Source: Lolium rigidum (taxonomy: Eukaryota > Streptophyta > Magnoliopsida > Poales > Poaceae). Taken from it: a stretch of 64,000 nucleotides of DNA. Position numbers and translations under genes: made by a program. How positions within the stretch are numbered: the stretch's first letter is position 1; each line of letters opens with the position of its first letter. The stretch lies in NCBI RefSeq assembly GCF_022539505.1, contig NC_061510.1:400192249-400256248 (forward strand), read 5' to 3'. Under the pieces are notes generated by a model. It was given only the letters and a program-made list of their open reading frames with translations. It searched no databases and was not told the origin of the DNA. Shown one piece after another: positions 23,900 to 34,495 of this stretch.

Positions 23900-26210
23900 C
23901 TTATTGCTTGTCCTCAAGCAATTCAGTTAACAACTGAGCGATAAAAGAACTTTCACGAACACATTTCTCATATGATGTATATATTCTCATGATATGGCTA
24001 ATACTTGAGCAGTTCATAATAAGGTACATGCAAATAAGATCATCTAACAGCTATGTCAATCATGAAGAGGTACCAACAATTAATAATAAGCATCATGAAT
24101 CATGTATATAAGCAGGATTGCAATGTTCATAGGAGAATATGATAAAGTGGTATCTCGCTTGCCTGTATTTGATTGGCAAAACATAAATGCCCGGGCACCT
24201 CTGGAGTTCATAGGAAGACTAGAAGTAGTGATTGTCAAAGATAAAAGCATCAAAGTTATACCACAATCAATCATATTTTGAGACAAGCATATTATACTAA
24301 GAATGACGATGTGCTCTCAAGAAAGTGCTCAAAGAAATAGTGGAGACACAACATAAAAGTAAAAGATTGACCCTTCGCAGAGGGAAGCAGGGATTAACAT
24401 GCGCTAGAGCTTTTCATTTGTAAAGCGGGAGTAAAATTATTTTGAGAGGTGTTTGTTGTTGTCAACGAATGGTAATGGGTACACCAACTACCTCGCCAAC
24501 CGGACTTTCAAGAGCGGCTCCCATGAATTATTTGCATTTTTATGTGGCACTCCTTCCAACCTTTCTTACACAAACCATGGCTAACCGAATCCTCGGGTGC
24601 ACTGCCAACAATCACATACCGTGAAGGAGTGCCTTTTTAGTTTAGTTTTATTATGATGATGACACTCCCCCAACCTTTGCTTACACAAGCCATGGCTAAC
24701 CGAATCCTTCGGGTGCCGTCCAACAATCACAAACCATGGAGGAGTGTCTATTTAAGTTAATTAATTCGGGATCGGGAATCCCATTGCCAGCTCTTTTTGC
24801 AAAATTATTGGATAAGCGGATGTGCCACTATTCCATATGAGAGTCCGTCAAAAGTAAATGACAAGGTTGAAAGCTAAACACCACATACTTCCTCATGAGC
24901 TATGAAACATTAACACAAATTAAGGAGCATTTTGAAGGTTTTAAAGGTAGCGCATGAGAATTTACTTGGAATGGTTTGAAATGCCATGCATAGATATTTA
25001 TGGTGGACACTCTGGAATAACTTGGTTTTCATGTGTTTGGAGGCACGAGCAGCGTTCCCGCTCAGTACAAGTGAAGGCTAGCAAAAGACTAGGGAGCGAC
25101 AAATCAAGAGAGCAATGAATCGTCATAATCATGCTTGCGGCAAAATAAATTAACCGAGGCATAAAAGTGATACAAGAACTCTGAAACAATGTAAATCATT
25201 GAGGCTTAATTGACTTTTGTTCAGTCATATGCATGCGTGGGCATGTGCCAAGTCGATATAAATGAATTATTCAGAGGAGGATACCACAATGCCATACTTA
25301 CTTATGAATAAAACAATGCAAGCAAACATCCATGACATGCTACCCATATTAATAAATTGGAGCTAATCATGAGAGATCATGAACTACTAGACTTTCTTAA
25401 ATAACATATACCTCACATGAACCAACTAAGCATGCTCACATGGATGAGTATATGTACAAAAATGAAAACAAATAGAGTTCATACCAGCCTCTCACCACAA
25501 TCAGATTGTCGTAGATCGTCATTATTGCCTTTTCACTTGTGTAGCTTGGATAATATGAAATGAAAACCACGCTCCAGCCACCGAAGACCATTGAACTCAT
25601 AATGAATTTTACGAACCAAAGAAGAACAGCTAATATTTTTGGTGTTTTCGAATTTGAGAATAAGAACAAAAGGAAACAAGCAAACAAAGCAAAATCTTTT
25701 TGGGTTTTCTTATAGCAAACTAGCAATAGCAAATAAAGCGAAACAATTGCAAGAAACCAAGATAAACAAATGGTGAAGAGAAACAACAGAAATATTTTTG
25801 GTCTTTTTGTGTTTTGGGAAAGAAACAAAGTGGAAACAAGAAATAGCAAACTAAAAGAAACACAGAAAAGCGAAATGGCAGAAATCTGCCAAAACCTGAC
25901 AGCAGTACAGAAATCGATTTTTACAAAAATCTTACGTTGCTCAGTTCAAAAAGTGTTCAACTAATGAAAGTTAGATAACAACCTGGGGAACCTGCACAAA
26001 AATTTTCAACTCAAAATAACGTTCTGGCTGTGCGCACGAATTTTTACGGTAACAGCCCAGAATCTGTTTTCAGGCAGCACTTCCCCAAATATCATCTCCC
26101 TCTCATTAGAAAACCACTCAAAGAGACTAAACAAGTATGTACAAGTATCCAGCAATCATAATATGCAAAGAATGAGTGATGCCGGTATACCTCCCCCAAG
26201 CTTAGGCTTT
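23900..26210 (-). other. Non-coding 3' interior of element C
   Basis: About 2.3 kb between the Athila ORF and the 3' LTR with no long frame. Two near-copies of CAACCTTTCTTACACAAACC/CAACCTTTGCTTACACAAGCC with following text lie at 24558 and 24672, a local duplication of about 110 bp. Confidence 0.5.
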
Positions 26211-26406
26211 TGGCCTAAGTGGAGTTCAATTCCATCGATCCCACGAGGTAGTGTCTCCGTAGTATGACGAAGATGGATCGTATTCCGGGTATGTGCTAGA
26301 AGAAGCACCCGGATACGTGACGGTGTAATCGTAGGAGGGCTCGACGTCCTCGGAGTCATGCTGCTGATGGAAATCTTGTATCTTCATATGTTCTTCCACC
26401 TCCTCC

Positions 26407-27365
26407 TTAGTGCGCGACCATGGTTGCCTCGTCAATATCAAACAAACCTGGCTGGGGAAGAGGGATTTCTTTCTCATCCCCGTCAGCAAACAACATTCTA
26501 TAGGCCATATTGTCTAAAGTAGACTCGGTGGTAACAAATTGATGGCTTTTCATAGCAATGATATCAAGCCTCCTAGGGGTTAATGGCACATCATTAGGAT
26601 CAACAGGAAGCTCTAAATGTGTTAAAATGCGCAGTGCAATAGTTCCTCCAAAAATAGGCCCCTTGGTAGACAAGCGGCGAGCAATAAGAGAACCACGATG
26701 ATAAGACGTCTGTCCAGTAAGTGCAATATTCAAGAAAGCAAGATGGTAACTAGAAATATTGCTAGTGTTCTCCCTACCAAGTATGCTAGTGGCAACGTAA
26801 TATGCAAAATATTTAATAGCGGGGAGTTGAATGTTCCTTATCTTGCCCCGCTGAATGGTGCGACAGTCATCATTGGTGATCCCTCGATAGAGCTCCAACA
26901 AGTCCCGGGGGTTGTTATCAATCCTCCTTGCTGTACCTACAGGGGCAATATCCAATGCACGACAAAATTCATCCAATTCCATAGTAACAGGAGTACCATA
27001 GATCTTGAATGCAACTGTCGGATTATATTCCGCGTTTTGGAACTGGAAGCTCTCGACAAAAATCTTGGTGAGCATGTGGTATTGCTCCCTTTCATCTCCA
27101 ACGTAGGTGGCTAAGCCCGCCCTGTTGACAAGGGTGAAGAAATCATCCAATATCCCTGCATTTGTCAGAAAATCATAACATGGGAAGGATGAGGCGTTAG
27201 GAGCCCCATTGTCCTCTTCGGGCGCGAAGCTAGGCGCGATGATGTCCTCATTGTACGACCGCCTAATTTGGGTGGCGGTCCTAGAAGGCCTCCCGGTGCT
27301 TGGTTGTTCCTTTCTTGAACAATTCTCCAAATTTGAACTTCTTCATTTTCTGAAATTTTCAACAA
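26407..27365 (-). CDS. Athila-type ORF of element C (possibly one frame break near its start)
   Basis: A frame of about 305 residues contains FPCYDFLTNAGILDDFFTLV, VESFQFQNAEYNPTVAFKIY and LDIIAMKSHQFVTTESTLDN. It resembles the ATHILA ORF-1-type protein family of Athila-clade gypsy elements; its biochemical role is not established. An ATG at about 27352 (MKKFKFGELFKKGTT) looks like the natural start but lies in another frame, which implies a slip near 27290 (mutation or assembly). The position downstream of the missing pol, near the 3' LTR, is where some Athila elements carry an extra ORF. Confidence 0.65.
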
Positions 27366-28128
27366 ACAATATAAAACTTGATTTGGTGACATACAATTGA
27401 GGGGAACTACCATAGGAACTTGCTAGAGTACTAATCATGCATCAAAACTAGTTTCTACCACTTAGAACAAGCATGCAAGTTCACTAAACATGTTACCTAT
27501 AGCAGCAAAATATTCAAGATATACTCAACCAAACAAAATTCTACTTGGATGGGTGGAGGAGTCACATACCAAGGAGCAAATGTGCCAAATTTCAGCAGGA
27601 AATCTGAGCTGAACAAAGAGATCGAGAAATCTGGAGTTCTTGAGCAAAAACGCGAGTGAGAGGAAGTTGGTTCGAGTTTTTTCGGGAGAGAGAAGGTGCT
27701 GGGAGAAAGAGATGACAAAGTGGGGCAAAGAGGGGCCCACACCACATGGTGGCGCGGCCACCTCCTTGGCCGCGCCGGCCTGTGGTGTGGCACCCTGTGG
27801 TGCCCCACAGGTCATCCTCTGGTGCTCCCAGGTGCCTCGTCGAAAAATAGGACCAACGGTGTAATTTTCGTGAATTTTTGAAAAGTTTGAAAAATGCACA
27901 TTTCTGGGTATTAAGTTTATTATTACTGGCCAGGAAAAATTTTGAAACCTCAAATTAACTAAGAAACTTTGCAAATTAAAAGTACTACAGCAACTAAAGC
28001 AAGTGGAGGAAGAAAGAGATGTTGTTTACCTCCTCTATGCATATAAAAGGTATTTGTTAACAAGGTTGATCAAGTCTTGCCACCAAATAAATTTTACATA
28101 GCATATGAAGAAATAAACCTCAAATCAA
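27366..28128 (-). other. Interior of element C where pol should be
   Basis: Only short frames occur. GC-rich text around 27720-27830 (GGTGGCGCGGCCA and inverted TGGCCGCGCCGGCC) resembles LTR-like sequence. No reverse transcriptase, RNase H or integrase motif was found. Confidence 0.6.
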
Positions 28129-28440
28129 TCATGTTACCTTGAATTGTATTGATATGGATCCAATCACAAGAGTTTGATATTCTTCTTTAGGCTCATATAT
28201 AGGACAATCAATGGTTCCCACTTTGATAGTTCTCACATGAGAGATAGTATTAACTCCGCACGCTTTTTCAATCCTCTTGGGGAAATAGACGGTGTGTTCC
28301 TTATCATCAATATTGAAAGTAACCTTTCCTTTATTGCAATCAATAACAGCCCCTGCGGTGTTAAGAAAAGGTCTCCCAAGAATAATAGACATATTATCAT
28401 CTTCAGGCATTTCCAACACAACAAAATCAGTTAATATCAA
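28129..28440 (-). pseudogene. Retropepsin-like C-terminal part, element C
   Basis: The frame reads TDFVVLEMPEDDNMSIILGRPFLNTAGAVID, the flap-to-end segment of Ty3/gypsy aspartic proteases (IILGRPFL is the hallmark). The catalytic DTG segment upstream is not in this frame, so the enzyme is incomplete or frame-broken. Confidence 0.7.
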
Positions 28441-28545
28441 GCAGTTATTAGTAACTTGAACAGGAACATCCTCACATATACCAACAGGAATAGCGAGTAG
28501 ATTTATCAGCCATTTGCAAAGATATATCAGTAGGTATCAACTTAT

Positions 28546-30786
28546 CTAAGTAAAGTCTCTTATAAAGAGAAAAAGGCATAACACTAACACCGGCTCCCAA
28601 GTCACATAGAGCAGTTCTAACATAATTATTCTTAATAGAACAAGGAATAGTCGGTATACCGGGTCGCCCAACTTCTTTGGAACTTTACCATTGAAAGAGT
28701 AATTAGCAAGCATAGTGGAAATTTCCTCATTGGGGATTTTCCTTTTGTTAGTAACAATATCTTTCATATACTTTGAATAAGGAGGCAATTTAATAGCATC
28801 AGTCAAAGGGATTTGCAAGAATAAAGGTTTCATCCAATCACGGAATTTATTATAGTGTTCTTCTTCCTTTGATTTTAGTTTCTTAGCAGGAAAAGGCATT
28901 TGCTTTTGCACCCAAGGTTCTCTTTCATTACCATGTTTCTCAAGCAATAAAATCTTCTTTAGTATACTTTTTATTTTTAGCATGCTTTTCAGGTTCTTCT
29001 TCAACCTCTTCTTTATCAGGAGTATCATTCTTATCATTATCTTTATCATGTTCATTACCACTTTCGGTTTCAAGCATCGAAATAGAAATACTATTAGGAT
29101 CATTAACGGGTTCGAGAGGATTCTACAACATTTTTATGTTTCTTCTTCTTTTTCTTAGAATGAGCTCTAGGTTCAATGCGTTGAGAATCTTGTTCAATTC
29201 TTTTGGGATGCCCTTCGGGATATAGAGGATCCTGGGTAGAGACACCACCTCTAGTTGTTACTTCATAAGCATGTTTTTCTTTAGCATTATTTCCTAACAA
29301 GTCATTTTGCACTTTAGTGAGTTGATCAATTTGAGTTTGAACCATATGAAAATGTTTAACAAGCATCTTAACATCATTGGAGGTTCTCTCCACAATATCA
29401 TGTAGTTCACTAATAGCTTGAGAATTTTCCATAAGATGATTCTCTACTCTCATATTAAAATTTTCTTGCTTAACAATATAATTATCAAACTCATCTAAGC
29501 ATTGTGCAGGAGGTTTTGAATACGGAATATCTTCCCTAGTAAAGCGTTGAAGGGAATTTACCTCAATCATGGATGAAGGGGGAATTATCTCACATATATC
29601 TTCTATAGGAGGTAGATTCTTCACATCTTCGGATTTAATACCTTTCTCCTTGAGAGACTTCTTGGCTTCCCTCATATCTTCATCATTCAATTTAATTAAA
29701 CCCCTCTTCTTCACTATTGGCATTGGAGTTGGTTCAGGCGTAGTCCAATCATCATAATTCCGGCCTATTTTAGCCAATAATTCTTCAACGTCGTCCGAGT
29801 TCTTTTCCCGAAAACACAACCAAGCACAACTATCCGGGTATGCCCTAGACTCAATGGTTAGTCCACTATAAAAATATATCAAGTAAATCATGCTTTTCTA
29901 GATCATGGTCGGGCAAAGCTCTAATAAGAGAGCAAAATCTCGCCCAAGCCTCGGGCAATTTCTCTTCATCTCCCCGATCAAAATTATAAACTCTCCGCAA
30001 AGCGAGCATGTTGAGCACTAGCGAGGAAAATATTTCCGGAAGAAAACGGCAAGTAATTCTTTTGGACTTTTAATAGAACCAGGTGGCAAACTATTATACC
30101 AAGTTTTAGCATCATCCTTTAATGAGAATGGAAAGATTTTAGCAACAAAGTAAGTACGCTTCTTAACATCATCAGAAAACAAGCTACTCAAAGTAGATAA
30201 CTCGGTCATGTGTTCAACAGCACTTTCTTTTTCAGTACCACAAAAAGGTGTTTTCTCAACAATAGCTATATGAGATAGATCAAGAGAAAAATCATAATCT
30301 TTATCCTTAATGTTTATAGGAGAGGTAGCAAATTTAGGATCAGGAGACAGTTTATATCTAACGGTATGTTACGCAAGCAACTTTTTAATTTTTCTTGCAT
30401 CGGTAGTAGCATGGCATTTTTCAATAAAATCATCATCAAGTTCCACATAATCTTCATCAAGATCATCACTAAGAGTATTCAAGTTCAGGTGAATTAACAG
30501 GTGTAGTAACATCAGGAGTTTCAGTATTTTCAATTTGTCTAGACCTAGCAATTGTAGCATCTAGAAAAGATCCCAATGAACCACTATCATCAAGCACAGC
30601 AGAAATATTATCAGTATTATGAGAGGTTTCAGATTCAGCAGAAGTACCAGCATTTGAAGCATGTGGTGGTGAAACAAGTTTATCAATCACAGATGGTGAA
30701 TCAAGAGCAGCAGAGGTACTCAGAGTTGTACCTTTTCTTGTAGTGGATGGTAATATGGCGACCTTAGTATCGCGAGTTTTACCCAT
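28546..30786 (-). pseudogene. gag of element C, frame-broken
   Basis: Successive minus-strand pieces form an Athila gag. The N-terminus begins MGKTRDTKVAILPSTTRKGT (30786). The retrotransposon-gag core is FPFSLKDDAKTWYNSLPPGS and FFRKYFPR (30209-30018). The C-terminal part (29891-29103) has a coiled-coil-like stretch and a lysine-rich end, and the region 29103-28546 continues in another frame. No CCHC knuckle was seen. Gag packages element RNA into particles. The broken frames make it inactive as read, unless the slips are base-calling errors. Confidence 0.7.
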
Positions 30787-30844
30787 GATGGAGAATTTGC
30801 AGCGAACAATATAAATCCAAGTGAACTTCCAAATAAATCTATGC

Positions 30845-30862
30845 TCCCCGGCAACGGCGCCA
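30845..30862 (-). other. Primer-binding site of element C (tRNA-Asp)
   Basis: The minus strand reads TGGCGCCGTTGCCGGGGA beside the 5' LTR, complementary to the 3' end of tRNA-Asp as in Athila-type elements. Confidence 0.8.
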
Positions 30863-30873
30863 GAAAATAGTCT

Positions 30874-32270
30874 TGATGACCCACAAGTATAGGGGATCGC
30901 AACAGTCTTCGAGGGAAGTAAAACCCAATTTATTGATTCGACACAAGGGGAGACAAAGAATACTTGAAAGCCTTAACAGCGGAGTTGTCAATTCAGCTGC
31001 ACTGAAACGGACTTGCTCGCAAGAGTTTATCGATAGTAACGAGTTTTATAGCGATAGCAGAGTAGCGAAATAACAAGCAGCAGAGTAACAAAGACAGCAG
31101 TAGTGATTATAGTAAACGAGCAGGATTAAAATACTCGTAGGCACGGGGACGGATGACGGGCGTTGCATGGATGAGAGAAACTCATGTAACAATCATAGCA
31201 GGGCATTTGCAGATAATAATAAAACGGTATCCAAGTACTAAGCAATCAATAGGCATGTGTTCCAATTATAGTCGTACGTGCTCGCAATGAGAAACTTGCA
31301 CAACATCTTTTGTCCTACCAGCCGGTGGCAGCCGGGCCTCAAGGGAAACTACTGGATATTAAGGTACTCCTTTTAATAGAGTACCGGAGCAAAGCATTAA
31401 CACTCCGTGAACACATGTGATCCTCACATCGCTACCATCCCCTCCGGTTGTCCCGATTTGTCACTTCGGGGCCATTGGTTCCGGACGACGACATGTGTAT
31501 ACAACTTGCGGGTAAGACCATAAACAATGAATATCATGATGAAATAATAACATGTTCGGATCTGAGATCATGGCACTCGGGCCCTAGTGACAAGCATTAA
31601 GCATAACAAGTTGCAACAATATCATAAAAGTACCATCTACGGACACTAGGCACTATGCCCTAACAATCTTATGCTATTACATGACCAATCTCATCCAATC
31701 CCTACCATCCCCTTCGGCCTACGGCGGGGGAATTACTCACACATGGATGGGGGAAACATGGCTGGTTGATGGAGAGGCGTTGGCGGTGATGGCGGTGATG
31801 ATCTCCTCCAATTCCCCGTCCCGGCGGAGTGCCGAACGGAGACTTCGGCTCCCGCGACGGAGTTTCGCGATGTGGCGGCGTTACGGGAGGGTTTCGGCGA
31901 CTTCGACTTCTCTCCGTGCGTTTTTAGGTCGAGGCGAGTAAGTAGTCCGAAGGAGGGCGTCGGAGGCCGGCCGAGGGGGCCACACCACATGGCCGCGCGG
32001 GCCCCCACGGGCCGCGCCGCCTCGTGGTGTGGGGCCCTCGGGCCTCCACTTCAATTGTCCTTCCGGCTCCGTCATTATTCCGGGAAAATAGGCCCTTTCG
32101 TCAAAATCCCGAGGTTTTTCCTGAAAGTTGGATTTCGCACAAAAACGAGACACCGAATCGGTTCTGCTGAAAACAGCGTTAGTCCGCGTTAGTTGCATCC
32201 AAAATACACAAATTAGAGGCAAAACAATAGCAAAAGTGTTCGGGAAAGTAGATACGTTTTGGACGTATCA
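30874..32270 (-). repeat. 5' LTR of element C
   Basis: 1397 bp, the same length as the 3' LTR at 22487-23883 and nearly identical to it. Differences are mostly one- or two-base indels at CAG/CTG words. Confidence 0.9.
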
Positions 32271-32275
32271 CCCTG

Positions 32276-33590
32276 CCGGAGCGGGGAAGTGCCCCCGGAA
32301 GGCTTCTCCATCGACACCGCTGCCATCTCCACCGCCATCTTCATCACCGCTGCTGCTCCCATGAGGAGGGAGTAGTTCTCCATCGAGGCTCGGGGCTGTG
32401 CCGGTAGCTATGTGGTTCATCTCTCTCCTATGTACTTCAATACAATAATCTCATGAGCTGCCTTACATGATTGAGATTCATATGATGATGCTTGTAATCT
32501 AGATGTCACTATGCTAGTCAAGTGAGTTTTACTTATGTGATCTCCGGAGACTCCTTGTCCCACGTGTGTAAAGGTGACGAGTGTGTGCACCGTGTGGGTC
32601 TCTTAGGCTATATTTCACATAATACTTACTCACTGTTATGAATGGCGTAGTGAAGTGCTTATTTATATCTCTTTATGATTGCAATGTGTTTTGTATCACA
32701 ATTTATCTATGTGCTACTCTAGTGATGTTATTAAAGTAGTTTATTCCTCCCGCACGGTGTAATGGTGACAAGTGTGTGCATCCGTGTTAGTACTTGGCAT
32801 ATGCTATGATCATGATCTCTTGTAGATTGTGAAGTTAACTATTGCTATGATAGTATTGATGTGATCTATTCCTCCTACATAGCGTGAAGGTGACAGTAGT
32901 GCATGTCTGTGTTAGTACTTGGTTTAGTCGTGTTGATCTTTCTTGCACTCTAAGGTTATTTAAATATGAACATTGAATTGTGGAGCTTGTTAACTCCGGC
33001 ATTGAGGGTTCGTGTAATCCTACGCAATGTGTTCATCATCCAACAAGAGTGTAGAGTATGCATTTATCTATTCCGTTATGTGATTAATGTTGAGAGTGTC
33101 CACTAGTGAAAGTCTAATCCCTAGGCCTTGTTCCTAAATATCGCTATCGCTGCTTGTTTACTCGTTTTATCATTGCATTACTATCGCTACCATATTACCA
33201 CCATCAACTACACGCCAGCAAGCACTTTTCCGGCACCGTTGCTACTGCTCATACTTATTTATACCACCCGTATTTCACTATCTCTTCGCCGAACTAGTGC
33301 ACCTATTAGGTGTGTTGGGGACACAAGAGACTTCTTGCTTTGTGGTTGCAGTGGTTGCATGAGAGGGATATCTTTGACCTCTTCCTCCCCGAGTTCGATA
33401 AACCTTGGGTGATCCACTTAAGGGAAACTTGCTGCTGTTCTACAAACCTCTCGCTCTTGGAGGCCCAACAACTGTCTACAAGAATAGAAGCTCCCGTAGA
33501 CATCAAGCACTTTTCCGGCGCCGTTGCGGGGAACGAAGGAAAGCTACACCATTTCCTCCCTCGTCAACCACGCGCCAGTTGTGGACAGCA
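32276..33590 (+). repeat. 5' LTR of element B, second part
   Basis: Continues the LTR begun at 21998-22486 after element C. It ends GTGGACAGCA, matched by GTGGACAACA at the end of the 3' LTR (38848). The last 85 bp (33506-33590) contain a primer-site-like copy, so the LTR includes sequence that in relative A lies outside the LTR. Confidence 0.8.
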
Positions 33591-33600
33591 AGCACTTTTC

Positions 33601-33618
33601 TGGCGCCGTTGCCGGGGA
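33601..33618 (+). other. Primer-binding site of element B (tRNA-Asp)
   Basis: TGGCGCCGTTGCCGGGGA, ten bases after the LTR end. Two degenerate copies lie nearby (about 33515 inside the LTR and about 33667 downstream). Confidence 0.8.
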
Positions 33619-33754
33619 GGAAAGGTAAAAAGGCACTCATACTCCGGTTCCATGTACAGTACTTTTCTGGCGCCATTGTGTTTGTGCTCGAAGATATTTC
33701 CTTTAGATCCTGCAATTGCATCTTTTTGTTTCTTGTTTACACTAGTTGGGCATA

Positions 33755-34495
33755 ATGGACAACAATGAGCTTCTTATTCTGTTTCCTCATTTAAAACATG
33801 GATTGTTTGATGCGAAAATTAAAAAACCTATGAAATCTTATTTGCATGCTGGTAGTAATATTAGTATGAATTCTTTGAACACCATTGTTGATAATGATAT
33901 AGAAAGTTCTAAGCTTGGGGAAGCTGGTTTTCATGATCTTTTTAGTCCCCCAAGCATTGAGGAGAAAATTTTCTTTGATGATACTTTGCCTCCTATTTAT
34001 GATGATTATAATGATAGTAGTCTTTTAGTACCGCCTGTTATGGAGGATAAATTTGATTATGATTACAATATGCCTCCTATACTTGATGATGAGAATAATA
34101 ATGATAGCTACTTTGTTGAATTTGCTCCCACTTCAACTAATAAAATTGATTATACCTATGTGGAGAGTGATAATTTTATGCATGAGACTCATGATAAGAA
34201 TGCTTTATGTGATAGTTATATTGTTGAGTTTGCTCATGATGCTACTGAAAGTTATTATGAGAGAGGAAAATATGGTTGTAGAAATTTTCATGTTACTAAA
34301 ATGCCTCTCTATGTGCTGAAATTTTTGAAGCTACACTTGTTTTATCTTCCTATGCTTGTTACTTTGCTCTTCATGAACTTGTTTATTTACAAGATTCCTA
34401 TGCATAGGAAGCATGTTAGACTTAAATTTGTTTTGAATTTGCTTCTTGATGCTCTCTTTTGCTTCATACTCTATTTTTCATGTGAGCATCATTAA
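33755..34495 (+). CDS. Single ORF of element B, function unknown
   Basis: The frame encodes 246 residues from the ATG at 33755. The first two thirds are acidic and rich in Asp, Asn and Tyr, with repeated patterns such as LPPIYDDYND, MPPILDDENN and SYFVEFAP/SYIVEFAH. The C-terminal 70 residues are hydrophobic and basic (LFYLPMLVTLLFMNLFIY, then HRKHVRLKFVLNLLLDALF), compatible with two membrane segments. It does not look like gag, protease or pol. I recall similar ORFs in non-autonomous cereal gypsy elements but know no function. That the frame stays open in an element otherwise without genes suggests it mattered for movement. Confidence 0.6.
   Translation: MDNNELLILFPHLKHGLFDAKIKKPMKSYLHAGSNISMNSLNTIVDNDIESSKLGEAGFHDLFSPPSIEEKIFFDDTLPPIYDDYNDSSLLVPPVMEDKFDYDYNMPPILDDENNNDSYFVEFAPTSTNKIDYTYVESDNFMHETHDKNALCDSYIVEFAHDATESYYERGKYGCRNFHVTKMPLYVLKFLKLHLFYLPMLVTLLFMNLFIYKIPMHRKHVRLKFVLNLLLDALFCFILYFSCEHH

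Larger units (their letters stand above)
22487..32270 (-). mobile_element. Element C: Athila-like Ty3/gypsy element lacking pol, nested in the LTR of B
   Basis: Both LTRs are 1397 bp (22487-23883 and 30874-32270), with TGATGACCCACAAG at the left end and GACGTATCA at the right end on the plus strand. The target duplication is CCCTG, seen as CCCCG at 22482-22486 and CCCTG at 32271-32275; the uninterrupted LTR at 37531 has ACCCTGCC. On the minus strand the order is LTR, tRNA-Asp primer site (30862-30845), gag, protease part, Athila ORF, purine tract (23899-23884), LTR. Reverse transcriptase, RNase H and integrase are missing, so the element depended on others. Confidence 0.9.
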
